Below the pieces are notes generated by a model that did not search any database, was not told the origin of the DNA, and saw nothing but the letters and a program-made list of their open reading frames with translations. The translations under genes were made by a program, and so were the position numbers. A stretch of 64,000 nucleotides of DNA from Sulfuritalea sp. (GTDB lineage: Bacteria > Pseudomonadota > Gammaproteobacteria > Burkholderiales > Rhodocyclaceae), in NCBI GenBank assembly GCA_023229685.1, contig JALNYT010000002.1, positions 372,001-436,000 on the forward strand, written 5' to 3'. Positions 42,192-50,097 of the stretch are shown here, in pieces. Within the stretch, counting starts at the first letter, position 1. Every line of letters starts with the position of its first letter.

Positions 42192-44314
42192 GGGTTGCGC
42201 TCGCGGTAGTCGCCGCGCTCGGCGCGATTCTGCTGTTTCTGCTGGCATCGGCCTCGGCCAATACGGCGTTGTTTGCCGAGAACTATCCCTGGCTGCTGGC
42301 GATCAATGGCGCCGCCGCCCTGGCGCTGGTGGTGCTGGTCGGTCTTCAGTTGCGGCGCTTGCGCCGCGATTTCAGAAACGGCGTGTTCGGCTCGCGCCTG
42401 AAATCCCGGTTGCTGCTGATGCTGTCATTGATGGCGGTGCTGCCCGGCGCGCTGGTGTATGGCGTTTCGATGCAATTCGCGGTGAAGAGCATTGATTCGT
42501 GGTTCGATGTGCGCGTTGATGCCGCACTGGAGGGCGGCCTCAATCTCGGCCGCAGCGTGCTTGATACCTTGCAGGCCGAGTTGCTGGCCAAGACCCGTGA
42601 TGCGGCGCTGGATCTGGGTGACGGCAGCTTCGTCAGTCCGAGCCGGCTGAACCGGCTGCGCGAGCAGACCGGCGCCCAGACCGCGACCCTGCTGACGCTT
42701 TCCGGCCAGGTGCTGGGCAGCAGTTCCGGGCAGATGGGCAGCCTGATGCCTTCAGTTCCGGCGCCCAGCCAGCTGCGTGCCGCGCGCAGCGGGCGCGGGC
42801 TGGCAGTGCTTGGCGACGCCGAGGGCGGCGGCCTGATGCTGCGCGCCTTGGCGCCGGTCAGCAGCAGTGGCCTCAATCTCGATCCGCGGATTCTGCAATT
42901 GACGCTGGCAGTGCCGGTATCGATTGCAAAAAGTGCGGAAAGCGTCGAGGCGGCGCACCGTGACTATCAGGAGTTGCAACTCGGCCGCACGGGCTTGAAG
43001 CGCATCTACACGCTGACGCTGACGCTGGCCCTGCTGCTGGCGTTGTTCGCCGCGATTGCCCTGGCCTTTTTTCTCGCCGAGCGCCTGGCACGCCCGCTGC
43101 TGATTCTGGCCGAAGGCACGCAGGCGGTGGCGGCCGGCGACTTCACGCCGCGCGCCACGGTGGAGGCATCCGACGAACTGGGTGTGCTGACGCATTCCTT
43201 CAACAGCATGACGCATCAGTTGAGCGAGGCGCGCGTACAGGCCGAACATAATCGGCAGGAGATGGAGGCGGCGCAGGCCTACCTGGAATCCGTGCTGGCG
43301 AATCTCTCGGCCGGCGTGCTGGCTTTCGATCTGCGCTTTCGCCTGCGTGCGGCGAACCGCGGTGCGCTGGCGATTCTCGGCGATGACCTCGGCGGCTTTG
43401 AACAGACACGGCTGCAGGACTGGCCGCGCCACGAGACCCTGGCCGCGGCCATTCTGGAGGGCTTCGCCAAGCGCGGCGACGAATGGCAGGAACAACTCGA
43501 AATCGCCCGTCCGGACGGCATGCCGCAGGCGCTGCTGGTGCGCGGTACGGCTCTGCCGGCAGCCGGCGGTGGCGGTTATGTGGCGGTGTTCGACGACATC
43601 ACCCGGTTGATCGCCGCGCAGCGTTCCGCGGCCTGGGGCGAGGTGGCACAGCGACTCGCCCACGAGATCAAGAACCCGCTGACGCCGATCCAGCTGTCCG
43701 CCGAGCGGCTGCAGCACAAGCTGGCCGACCAGCTGACGGGCGCCTCGCGGGAGCTGCTGGATCGCGCCACGCAGACCATTGTCAGCCAGGTCGAGGCGAT
43801 GAAGAACATGGTCAATGATTTCCGCGACTACGCGCGCACACCCCTGCCGCAGCTCGCCAGCGTTGATCTGCAGGCTCTGCTCGGCGAGGTGCTCGGTCTC
43901 TACGAGAACTCGCGGGCCGTCATCGCCGCAGCGCCAGCGCCGACTGTTGCCGCCCTGCCGCCGGTGCTGGCCGACGCCAACCAGTTGCGCCAGGTGCTGC
44001 ACAACGTCCTGACCAACGCGCAGGATGCGCTGACCGACGTGACGGAGCCGCGCATCACGATTACCACGGCGCAGGAAGGAGCGCGGGCGCGACTCACGGT
44101 GGCCGACAACGGCCCGGGCTTTCCGCCGCAGATTCTTTCCCGCGCCTTTGAGCCCTACGTCACCACCAAGTCCAAGGGCACCGGCCTGGGGCTGGCGATC
44201 GTGAAGAAGATAGTGGATGACCACGGCGGCGAGATTCGCCTGGCGAACAATCATGGCGGTGAGGTCAGCATCTGGCTGCCGCTGGCAGCGCAGGATGCAG
44301 TAAAGAGGAACTAG
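42188..44314 (+). CDS. ntrY: NtrY-like membrane sensor histidine kinase
   Basis: A 708-residue kinase. Three membrane segments near the N-terminus (ALAVVAALGAILLFLLASA; LLAINGAAALALVVLVGL; SRLLLMLSLMAVLPGALVYG), a periplasmic sensor loop, then another segment around residue 285 (LTLTLALLLALFAAIALAFF). HAMP follows (RLARPLLILAEGTQAVAAGD), then a PAS-like domain, the H-box RLAHEIKNPLTPIQLSAERL and HATPase boxes (HNVLTNAQDAL, DNGPGFPP, GTGLGLAI). NtrY/NtrX pairs respond to redox or envelope and nitrogen state. One dispersed element (43922-43945) encodes AAAPAPTV in a linker. Confidence 0.9.
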   Translation: MRVALAVVAALGAILLFLLASASANTALFAENYPWLLAINGAAALALVVLVGLQLRRLRRDFRNGVFGSRLKSRLLLMLSLMAVLPGALVYGVSMQFAVKSIDSWFDVRVDAALEGGLNLGRSVLDTLQAELLAKTRDAALDLGDGSFVSPSRLNRLREQTGAQTATLLTLSGQVLGSSSGQMGSLMPSVPAPSQLRAARSGRGLAVLGDAEGGGLMLRALAPVSSSGLNLDPRILQLTLAVPVSIAKSAESVEAAHRDYQELQLGRTGLKRIYTLTLTLALLLALFAAIALAFFLAERLARPLLILAEGTQAVAAGDFTPRATVEASDELGVLTHSFNSMTHQLSEARVQAEHNRQEMEAAQAYLESVLANLSAGVLAFDLRFRLRAANRGALAILGDDLGGFEQTRLQDWPRHETLAAAILEGFAKRGDEWQEQLEIARPDGMPQALLVRGTALPAAGGGGYVAVFDDITRLIAAQRSAAWGEVAQRLAHEIKNPLTPIQLSAERLQHKLADQLTGASRELLDRATQTIVSQVEAMKNMVNDFRDYARTPLPQLASVDLQALLGEVLGLYENSRAVIAAAPAPTVAALPPVLADANQLRQVLHNVLTNAQDALTDVTEPRITITTAQEGARARLTVADNGPGFPPQILSRAFEPYVTTKSKGTGLGLAIVKKIVDDHGGEIRLANNHGGEVSIWLPLAAQDAVKRN

Positions 44315-44318
44315 GAAA

Positions 44319-45554
44319 ATGCCAAAGATACTGGTGGTCGACGACGAAATCGGGATACGCGAGCTGCTCTCGGAGATCCTGCGCGACGAGGGTCACGACG
44401 TTCAACTCGCGGAAGACGCCGCGGCGGCAAGGGCGGCGCGCGAAGCCGGACGACCCGACATGGTCCTGCTCGACATCTGGATGCCCGATACCGATGGCAT
44501 TACGCTGTTGAAGGAGTGGGCCGGCAACGGTCAGCTCAACATGCCGGTGGTGATGATGTCGGGCCACGCCACCATCGACACGGCGGTGGAAGCCACCCGG
44601 ATCGGCGCGCTGGATTTTCTGGAAAAGCCGATCGGCATGCAAAAGCTCCTGGCGGCGGTGAAGAAGGCGCTCGAGCGCAGCGCGCGCCATGTCGGCGGCG
44701 GCCTGTCGCTGGCGGCGTTTGCGCGGCCCGGGCCGTTGCGCGATCTCAAGCGCCGCATGGATCAGGTGCTGGCCAAGAGCCCATTGCTGTTGCTGCGTTC
44801 CGCCCCCGGCGGCATTGTCGAGCTGGTGGCGCGCACCGCACAGGTCGCCGGCAAGCCGTGGATCGATATCGCGCACGACTCCAATCCCATGAGCATCGAA
44901 GTGCTGCAGCGCGCCGCCGGAGGCGTGCTGTGGTGCGAGGAACTGGCGCGTTTGACCAGGCTGCAGCAGAAGAACCTGCTGTTCGCGGCCGACCGCCTCG
45001 ACCGCCATGGCCTGCGTCTGGTGGCGGCGACCACGCATAGCAGCGCGGAACTGGTGGCACAGGGTTGGGATGAGGCCGGGCTGGTGCGCTTGTTCGAAAC
45101 CGGGCTGGGGGTCCCGGGTCTGGCCGAATTGAAGGACGAAGTGCCGGATATTGCCGCGCATCTGCTGACGCAGTTGATGGAAAGCGACGAGATTCCCCTG
45201 CGGCGGTTTTCCAGCGCCGCCCTCAATGCCTTGCGCCAGCATGCCTGGAGCGGCGGCTACGGGGAACTCAAGGGCGCCGTGAAGTCGCTGGCGCTGGCCA
45301 GTCTGGGCGAGGAAATCGGCGAAGAGGAGGCGCTGCAACTGCTGGCGCCGGCGGGCGAGCCCAACCTGGTACCGGCAGGCCTGGCGCCGGATGTGATCGA
45401 GCGGCCCCTGCGCGAGGCACGCGAAGCCTTCGAGCGCATGTACTTCGAGTACCACCTGGCGAAGGACGGCGGCAACATGACCCGTCTGGCCGAGAAGACC
45501 GGGCTGGAACGCACTCATTTGTATCGCAAGCTGAAGGATCTCGGGCTGCGCTGA
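44319..45554 (+). CDS. ntrX: NtrX-like response regulator with degenerate AAA+ domain
   Basis: A 411-residue protein. The receiver domain is intact (ILVVDDEIGIREL, MVLLDIWMPDTDG with the phospho-Asp, and KP). The central domain aligns in position with NtrC-type AAA+ domains but lacks the P-loop GESGTGKE: the equivalent region reads RSAPGGIVELVARTAQ. There is no GAFTGA loop and the Walker B region is GGVLWCEELARL instead of GGTLFLDE. The C-terminal Fis-type helix-turn-helix is present (NMTRLAEKTGLERTHLYRKL). It should bind DNA but probably cannot activate sigma-54 by ATP hydrolysis. Confidence 0.85.
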   Translation: MPKILVVDDEIGIRELLSEILRDEGHDVQLAEDAAAARAAREAGRPDMVLLDIWMPDTDGITLLKEWAGNGQLNMPVVMMSGHATIDTAVEATRIGALDFLEKPIGMQKLLAAVKKALERSARHVGGGLSLAAFARPGPLRDLKRRMDQVLAKSPLLLLRSAPGGIVELVARTAQVAGKPWIDIAHDSNPMSIEVLQRAAGGVLWCEELARLTRLQQKNLLFAADRLDRHGLRLVAATTHSSAELVAQGWDEAGLVRLFETGLGVPGLAELKDEVPDIAAHLLTQLMESDEIPLRRFSSAALNALRQHAWSGGYGELKGAVKSLALASLGEEIGEEEALQLLAPAGEPNLVPAGLAPDVIERPLREAREAFERMYFEYHLAKDGGNMTRLAEKTGLERTHLYRKLKDLGLR

Positions 45555-46984
45555 TGAGAATCGTCATTCTCGGCGCCGGCCAGGTCGGCGCTTCCGTCGC
45601 CGAAGCGCTGGCTTCGGAAACCAACGACGTCACGGTCGTCGATCAGAACAGCGCCAGCCTGGCGCAACTTGCGGATCGTCTGGATGTGCGCACCGTGACC
45701 GGCAATGCCGCGCTGCCCTCGGTGCTCAGGAGCGCCGGCATCGAGGATGCCGAAATGCTGGTGGCGGTGACGCAGTCTGACCAGACCAATCTGGTCGCCT
45801 GCAAGATTGCGCGCGGCTTGTTCAACGTGCCGACGCGAATCGCGCGCCTGCGCGGCGTTGACTTGCTCAAGGATCAGAATCTGCTGGCCGACGACATGTT
45901 CAGCGTCAGTCATGCCATTTGCCCCGAGCAGGAGGTCACCGACTACATCGCGCGCCTGATTGCATTTCCCGAAGCGCTGCAGGTGCTCGAGTTTGCCAAT
46001 GGCAGCGTCACGCTGGTGTGCGTGCGTGCCTACGAGGGCGGACTGCTGGTGGGCAAGACCATCAACACCATGAAGGACCATCTGGGATCCAAGGTCGAGG
46101 CGCGCATCGCCGCCATCTTCCGCGACCTGCAGCCGATCGATCCGCGGGGCGATACGGTTATCGCGGCCGGCGACGAGGTTTTTCTGCTGGCAGCGACGCG
46201 CTTCATCCGCCCCGTCTTGCGCGAGCTGCGACGCATGCAGGAGCCAGTCAGGCGAGTGATGATCGCCGGCGGCGGCAATATCGGGGCGCGGGTTGCCGAA
46301 GCCCTGGAAGCAGATCATGAGGTCAAGATCATCGAGCGTGACCCGCGTCGCGCCGAGACCATTGCGGTGCGTCTGTCCGGCGCGCTGGTGTTGTGTGCCG
46401 AAGCCACCGACGAGAAGGTGCTGGCGCAGGAGAACATCGACGAAATGGATATGTTCCTCGCCCTGACCAACGATGACGAAGACAACATCATGGCGGCCTC
46501 GCTGGCCAAGCGGCTGGGCTGCAAGCGCGTGCTGGCACTGATCAACCGTCGCGCTTATGCCGACATGGTGCAGGGCGGGCCGATCGACATCGGCTTGTCG
46601 CCGGCCCAGATATCCATTGGTTCGTTGCTGGCCTATGTGCGGCGCGGAGATGTGGCGCGGGTGCACAGTCTGCGCCGCGGGGCGGCGGAGGCACTGGAAC
46701 TGGTAGTGCATGGCGATCGTGCAACGTCAAAGGTGGTCGGCCGTCGCATCGAGGAGTTGCCGGTGATCAAGGGCGCGCGCATTGCCGCCATCGTGCGTCG
46801 CGGCGCACAAACCAGCGTAGTCGAACGAGGCGGCTTTCTGTTCGATGAGCTCCTCGATGAGGTGGTCATTCCTCATCACGACACGCTGATCGAGACCGGG
46901 GACCACGTCGTGGTGTTTTGTACCCGCAAGCAGCAGGTAGCGCAAGTCGAGAAACTGTTCCAGGTCAGCGCCGGCTTTTTCTGA
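45554..46984 (+). CDS. trkA: Trk potassium uptake regulatory protein TrkA
   Basis: A 476-residue cytoplasmic protein with two RCK modules. Each starts with a nucleotide-binding Rossmann motif: MRIVILGAGQVGASVAEAL and RVMIAGGGNIGARVAEALE. RCK_C domains follow each. TrkA gates TrkH in response to nucleotides. Its ATG overlaps the ntrX stop by one base and its stop overlaps the trkH start by one base, so ntrYX and trkAH are cotranscribed. Confidence 0.94.
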   Translation: MRIVILGAGQVGASVAEALASETNDVTVVDQNSASLAQLADRLDVRTVTGNAALPSVLRSAGIEDAEMLVAVTQSDQTNLVACKIARGLFNVPTRIARLRGVDLLKDQNLLADDMFSVSHAICPEQEVTDYIARLIAFPEALQVLEFANGSVTLVCVRAYEGGLLVGKTINTMKDHLGSKVEARIAAIFRDLQPIDPRGDTVIAAGDEVFLLAATRFIRPVLRELRRMQEPVRRVMIAGGGNIGARVAEALEADHEVKIIERDPRRAETIAVRLSGALVLCAEATDEKVLAQENIDEMDMFLALTNDDEDNIMAASLAKRLGCKRVLALINRRAYADMVQGGPIDIGLSPAQISIGSLLAYVRRGDVARVHSLRRGAAEALELVVHGDRATSKVVGRRIEELPVIKGARIAAIVRRGAQTSVVERGGFLFDELLDEVVIPHHDTLIETGDHVVVFCTRKQQVAQVEKLFQVSAGFF

Positions 46985-48444
46985 TGTTTTACCGCCTGCT
47001 TCCGGTCAGTCACGTGCTCGGCGGGATGCTGATGTTTTTCAGCATCGCCTACCTGATGCCCATCGCCAGCTCGCTGATCTATGGCGACGGCACGCTGATC
47101 GATTTTATCGATGCGATGTCGATCTCGTTTGCCGCTGGTTTTGTACTCTGGTTCGGCACGCGCCGGCACAAGCGCGAACTGAAGCCGCGCGACGGCTTCC
47201 TGCTGGTGACGCTGGCCTGGATTCTGATGGCCGCGATCGCCACGCTGCCGCTGATGCTGGTGATCGACGATCTGTCCTTCACCGACGCTTTTTTCGAGAC
47301 CATGTCCGGGCTGACCACTACCGGCGCCACGGTGCTCTCCGGACTGGACAGACTACCGCCCTCGATCAATCTCTGGCGCCACGAACTCAACTGGCTGGGC
47401 GGCATGGGCATCATCGTCCTGGCGGTGGCGATCCTGCCGCTGCTCGGTGTCGGCGGCATGCAACTGTACAAGGCCGAGACCACCGGCGTGATGAAGGATT
47501 CCAAGTTGACCGCGCGCATCGCCGACACCGCCAAAGCGTTGTGGCTGGTGTATTTCGGCATTACGGTGGCCTGCATCCTCTCGCTCAAGGTGGTCGGCAT
47601 GAACTGGCTGGACGCCATCTGCCACGCCTTCGCCGCGCTGGCGCTGGGTGGGTTTTCGACCTATGACGACAGCGTCGGACATTTCGATTCGCCGGCCATC
47701 GAGGCGGTGCTGATCTTCTTCATGATGGTCGCCGGCATGAATTTCGCCACCCACTTTGTCGCCTGGCGCGGCCGCTCGTTGCGCGCCTACTGGGTGGATG
47801 CGGAAGCCAAGGCCTTCGTCGCCCTGATCGCTGCCAGCATTCTGGTCTGCACGTTGTATCTCACCGTGCTCGGCACCTACCCGAGCTTTCTGACCACCCT
47901 GCGTCACGTCTCCTTCAACCTGGTTTCCATTGCCACCGACTGCGGATTTGCCAGCGTGGACTATGACAAGTGGCCGATCTTCGTCCCGCTGTGGATGCTG
48001 TTCCTCTCCTGTGTCTCGGTCAGCTCCGGCTCCACCGGCGGCGGCATCAAGATGATCCGTACGCTGATCCTCGCCCAGCAGGGCCTGATCGAACTCAAGC
48101 GCCTAGTCCATCCGCAACTGGTGGCACCTTTGCGCGTGGGAGGTACCGCGATTCCGCCGCAGATTGCCGGAGCAGTACTCGGCTTCATCTTCCTTTACAT
48201 TCTGGCGGTAGGCGAACTGACGTTCTTCCTGGTCGCCAGCGGGATGGATTTCACCTCCTCGATTTCCGCCATTGTCGCCTGCATCAACAATGCCGGCCCC
48301 GGCCTCAATGTCGTCGGCCCGGCCCGGAACTACGGATCGCTGACGGACTTCCAGACCTGGGTGTGCACAGTCGCCATGCTGCTCGGGCGTCTGGAGGTGC
48401 TGTCGGTCTTCGTGCTGTTCACGCCGGCGTTCTGGCGTCGCTAG
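46984..48444 (+). CDS. trkH: Trk potassium transporter membrane subunit TrkH
   Basis: A 486-residue membrane protein with the four pore-loop repeats of the TrkH/KtrB superfamily (MSGLTTTGATVLSGLD; CHAFAALALGGFSTYDDS; IATDCGFASVDYDKW; INNAGPGLNVVGP). The central GGTGGG-like segment reads SSGSTGGGIKMIRTL. It imports K+ with TrkA. It is the last gene of the ntrY-ntrX-trkA-trkH unit. Confidence 0.94.
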   Translation: MFYRLLPVSHVLGGMLMFFSIAYLMPIASSLIYGDGTLIDFIDAMSISFAAGFVLWFGTRRHKRELKPRDGFLLVTLAWILMAAIATLPLMLVIDDLSFTDAFFETMSGLTTTGATVLSGLDRLPPSINLWRHELNWLGGMGIIVLAVAILPLLGVGGMQLYKAETTGVMKDSKLTARIADTAKALWLVYFGITVACILSLKVVGMNWLDAICHAFAALALGGFSTYDDSVGHFDSPAIEAVLIFFMMVAGMNFATHFVAWRGRSLRAYWVDAEAKAFVALIAASILVCTLYLTVLGTYPSFLTTLRHVSFNLVSIATDCGFASVDYDKWPIFVPLWMLFLSCVSVSSGSTGGGIKMIRTLILAQQGLIELKRLVHPQLVAPLRVGGTAIPPQIAGAVLGFIFLYILAVGELTFFLVASGMDFTSSISAIVACINNAGPGLNVVGPARNYGSLTDFQTWVCTVAMLLGRLEVLSVFVLFTPAFWRR

Positions 48445-48451
48445 CGCCGGC

Positions 48452-48558
48452 GGGCAGGTGCTTTGCATGCCTGGGACGCCGCTTTGTGGGCAGGTGCTTC
48501 GCATGACGGGGATTCCGCTTCGCGGGCCTTGCTTTGCATGCCTGGGATACCGCTGCGC
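48452..48558. repeat. Three tandem imperfect copies of a 36-bp repeat
   Basis: Copies at 48452-48487, 48488-48523 and 48524-48558 share GGGCAGGTGCTTTGCATG-like starts and a CCGCT(T/G)(T/C)G end. They fill the spacer between trkH and hemE and stop about 48 bases before the hemE ATG. There are no spacer sequences between copies. Confidence 0.8.
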
Positions 48559-48605
48559 GGCAGGCAATGCGATAATTGCGTCTTTGCTTCGCTGGATCGC
48601 ACCTC

Positions 48606-49712
48606 ATGCCCACCTCGGCTCGCCCCAAGAACGATACTTTTTTGCGTGCGCTGCTGCGCGAACCCGTTGATTACACTCCGGTCTGGCTGATGCGCCAGGC
48701 TGGGCGCTATCTGCCTGAATACAACGAGACGCGCCGCCGCGCCGGCAGTTTCCTCAATCTGTGCAAGAACCCGCAACTTGCCTGCGAAGTGACACTGCAG
48801 CCCCTGTCGCGCTTCGAACTCGACGCGGCAATCCTGTTCTCCGACATTCTCACCGTACCCGATGCGATGGGCCTCGGCCTGTATTTCGCCGACGGCGAAG
48901 GGCCGAAGTTCGAGCGACCCCTGCGCGAGGAATGGGCGATTCGCGATCTGACCGTCCCCGATCCCTATGTACACCTGCGGTATGTGATGGATGCGGTGGC
49001 CGAGATTCGCCGCGCACTGGGCAACTCGGTGCCGCTGATCGGCTTTTCCGGCAGCCCGTGGACCCTGGCCTGCTACATGGTGGAGGGCGGCTCCGGCGCG
49101 GCGACGGACTACCGCACGGTCAAGACCATGCTCTATGACCGGCCCGATTTGATGCATCACATTCTGAATGTGACCGCCACGGCCGTGACGGATTATCTGA
49201 ATGCCCAGATCGAGTCCGGCGCGCAGGCGGTGATGATCTTCGACTCCTGGGGCGGAGCACTGTCGCACGCGGCTTACCGCGAATTTTCGCTGGCCTACAT
49301 GGAGCGCATCGTGGCCGGCCTGACGCGCAGCCATGACGGCCAGCGCGTTCCGAGCATCGTGTTCACCAAGGGTGGTGGCCAATGGCTGGAGGCCATTGCC
49401 GACATCGGCTGCGATGCGGTCGGTCTCGACTGGACCACCGATCTGGGTGAAGCGCGCCAGCGTGTCGGCGACCGTGTTGCATTGCAAGGCAATCTTGATC
49501 CGATGGCCCTGTACGCATCCCCCGACAAAGTGGCGGCTGAAACGCGGCGCGTGCTGGACAGCTTCGGCGGCGATGCCGGCGGAGGCAAAAATCCGGGTGG
49601 CCATGTCTTCAATCTTGGCCACGGTATTTCGCAATTTACCCCGCCCGAGAACGTCAAGATTCTGGTTGACACGGTACACAGCCACAGCCGGCGCGGGTCC
49701 GCGCGGAGCTGA
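48606..49712 (+). CDS. hemE: Uroporphyrinogen decarboxylase
   Basis: A 368-residue TIM-barrel enzyme with the active-site signature PVWLMRQAGRYLPEYNETR, the catalytic ILFSDILTVPDAMGLGL and the FSGSPWTLACYMVEG segment. It converts uroporphyrinogen III to coproporphyrinogen III in haem synthesis. The ATG at 48606 fits the family start. Confidence 0.95.
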   Translation: MPTSARPKNDTFLRALLREPVDYTPVWLMRQAGRYLPEYNETRRRAGSFLNLCKNPQLACEVTLQPLSRFELDAAILFSDILTVPDAMGLGLYFADGEGPKFERPLREEWAIRDLTVPDPYVHLRYVMDAVAEIRRALGNSVPLIGFSGSPWTLACYMVEGGSGAATDYRTVKTMLYDRPDLMHHILNVTATAVTDYLNAQIESGAQAVMIFDSWGGALSHAAYREFSLAYMERIVAGLTRSHDGQRVPSIVFTKGGGQWLEAIADIGCDAVGLDWTTDLGEARQRVGDRVALQGNLDPMALYASPDKVAAETRRVLDSFGGDAGGGKNPGGHVFNLGHGISQFTPPENVKILVDTVHSHSRRGSARS

Positions 49713-50097
49713 TTTTTGGAAGCCAAGGGCGGCGCGGTTCGGGCCGTCTACTCCCGCGAAAAAGGCCATCCAGCAAGGCTTGCCGTGCGGGCCAGAAAAC
49801 GCCCTCCGCTGTTGACTTATGCACAGAAGTGGGTCCGGCACGGGAAGTCCGGCCCGGCACTTGGGGATTTCCATCACCGGTGCGCAACTTGTTGTTTTTG
49901 AACGATATTATGTTGTTCAAATATTGCGCAGAGATGGGAATCACGTTGCCGGGCGGCCACTTAGGCGGTTTCCGTGGTGCTTACTCACAAAGTTATCCAC
50001 AGAATTTGTGGGTAAGCCATTTTCTCTTTTGCAGCAACAGCTTGAGGGCTTATGCCAAGAAGTTGTCGAGCATTGGCCGGCAAGCGTCTGAGTCGGC
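49713..50097. other. hemE-priA spacer with DnaA-box-like sites and an inverted repeat
   Basis: This 385-bp stretch has no credible gene. It contains TTATGCACA (49817-49825) and TTATCCACA (49993-50001). TGTGGGTAA (50007-50015) is inverted relative to the latter and reads TTACCCACA on the minus strand. An inverted repeat TTTGAAC-N11-GTTCAAA lies at 49897-49921 in AT-rich sequence. The sites may regulate priA or bind DnaA. Confidence 0.5.

Noticed and set aside
48452..48558. Possible CRISPR array
   Set aside because: The three 36-bp units are directly adjacent with no unique spacers, and no cas gene is present.
49713..50097. Chromosomal origin of replication
   Set aside because: Only two or three DnaA-box-like sites, no AT-rich unwinding cluster of oriC size, and no dnaA or dnaN nearby.
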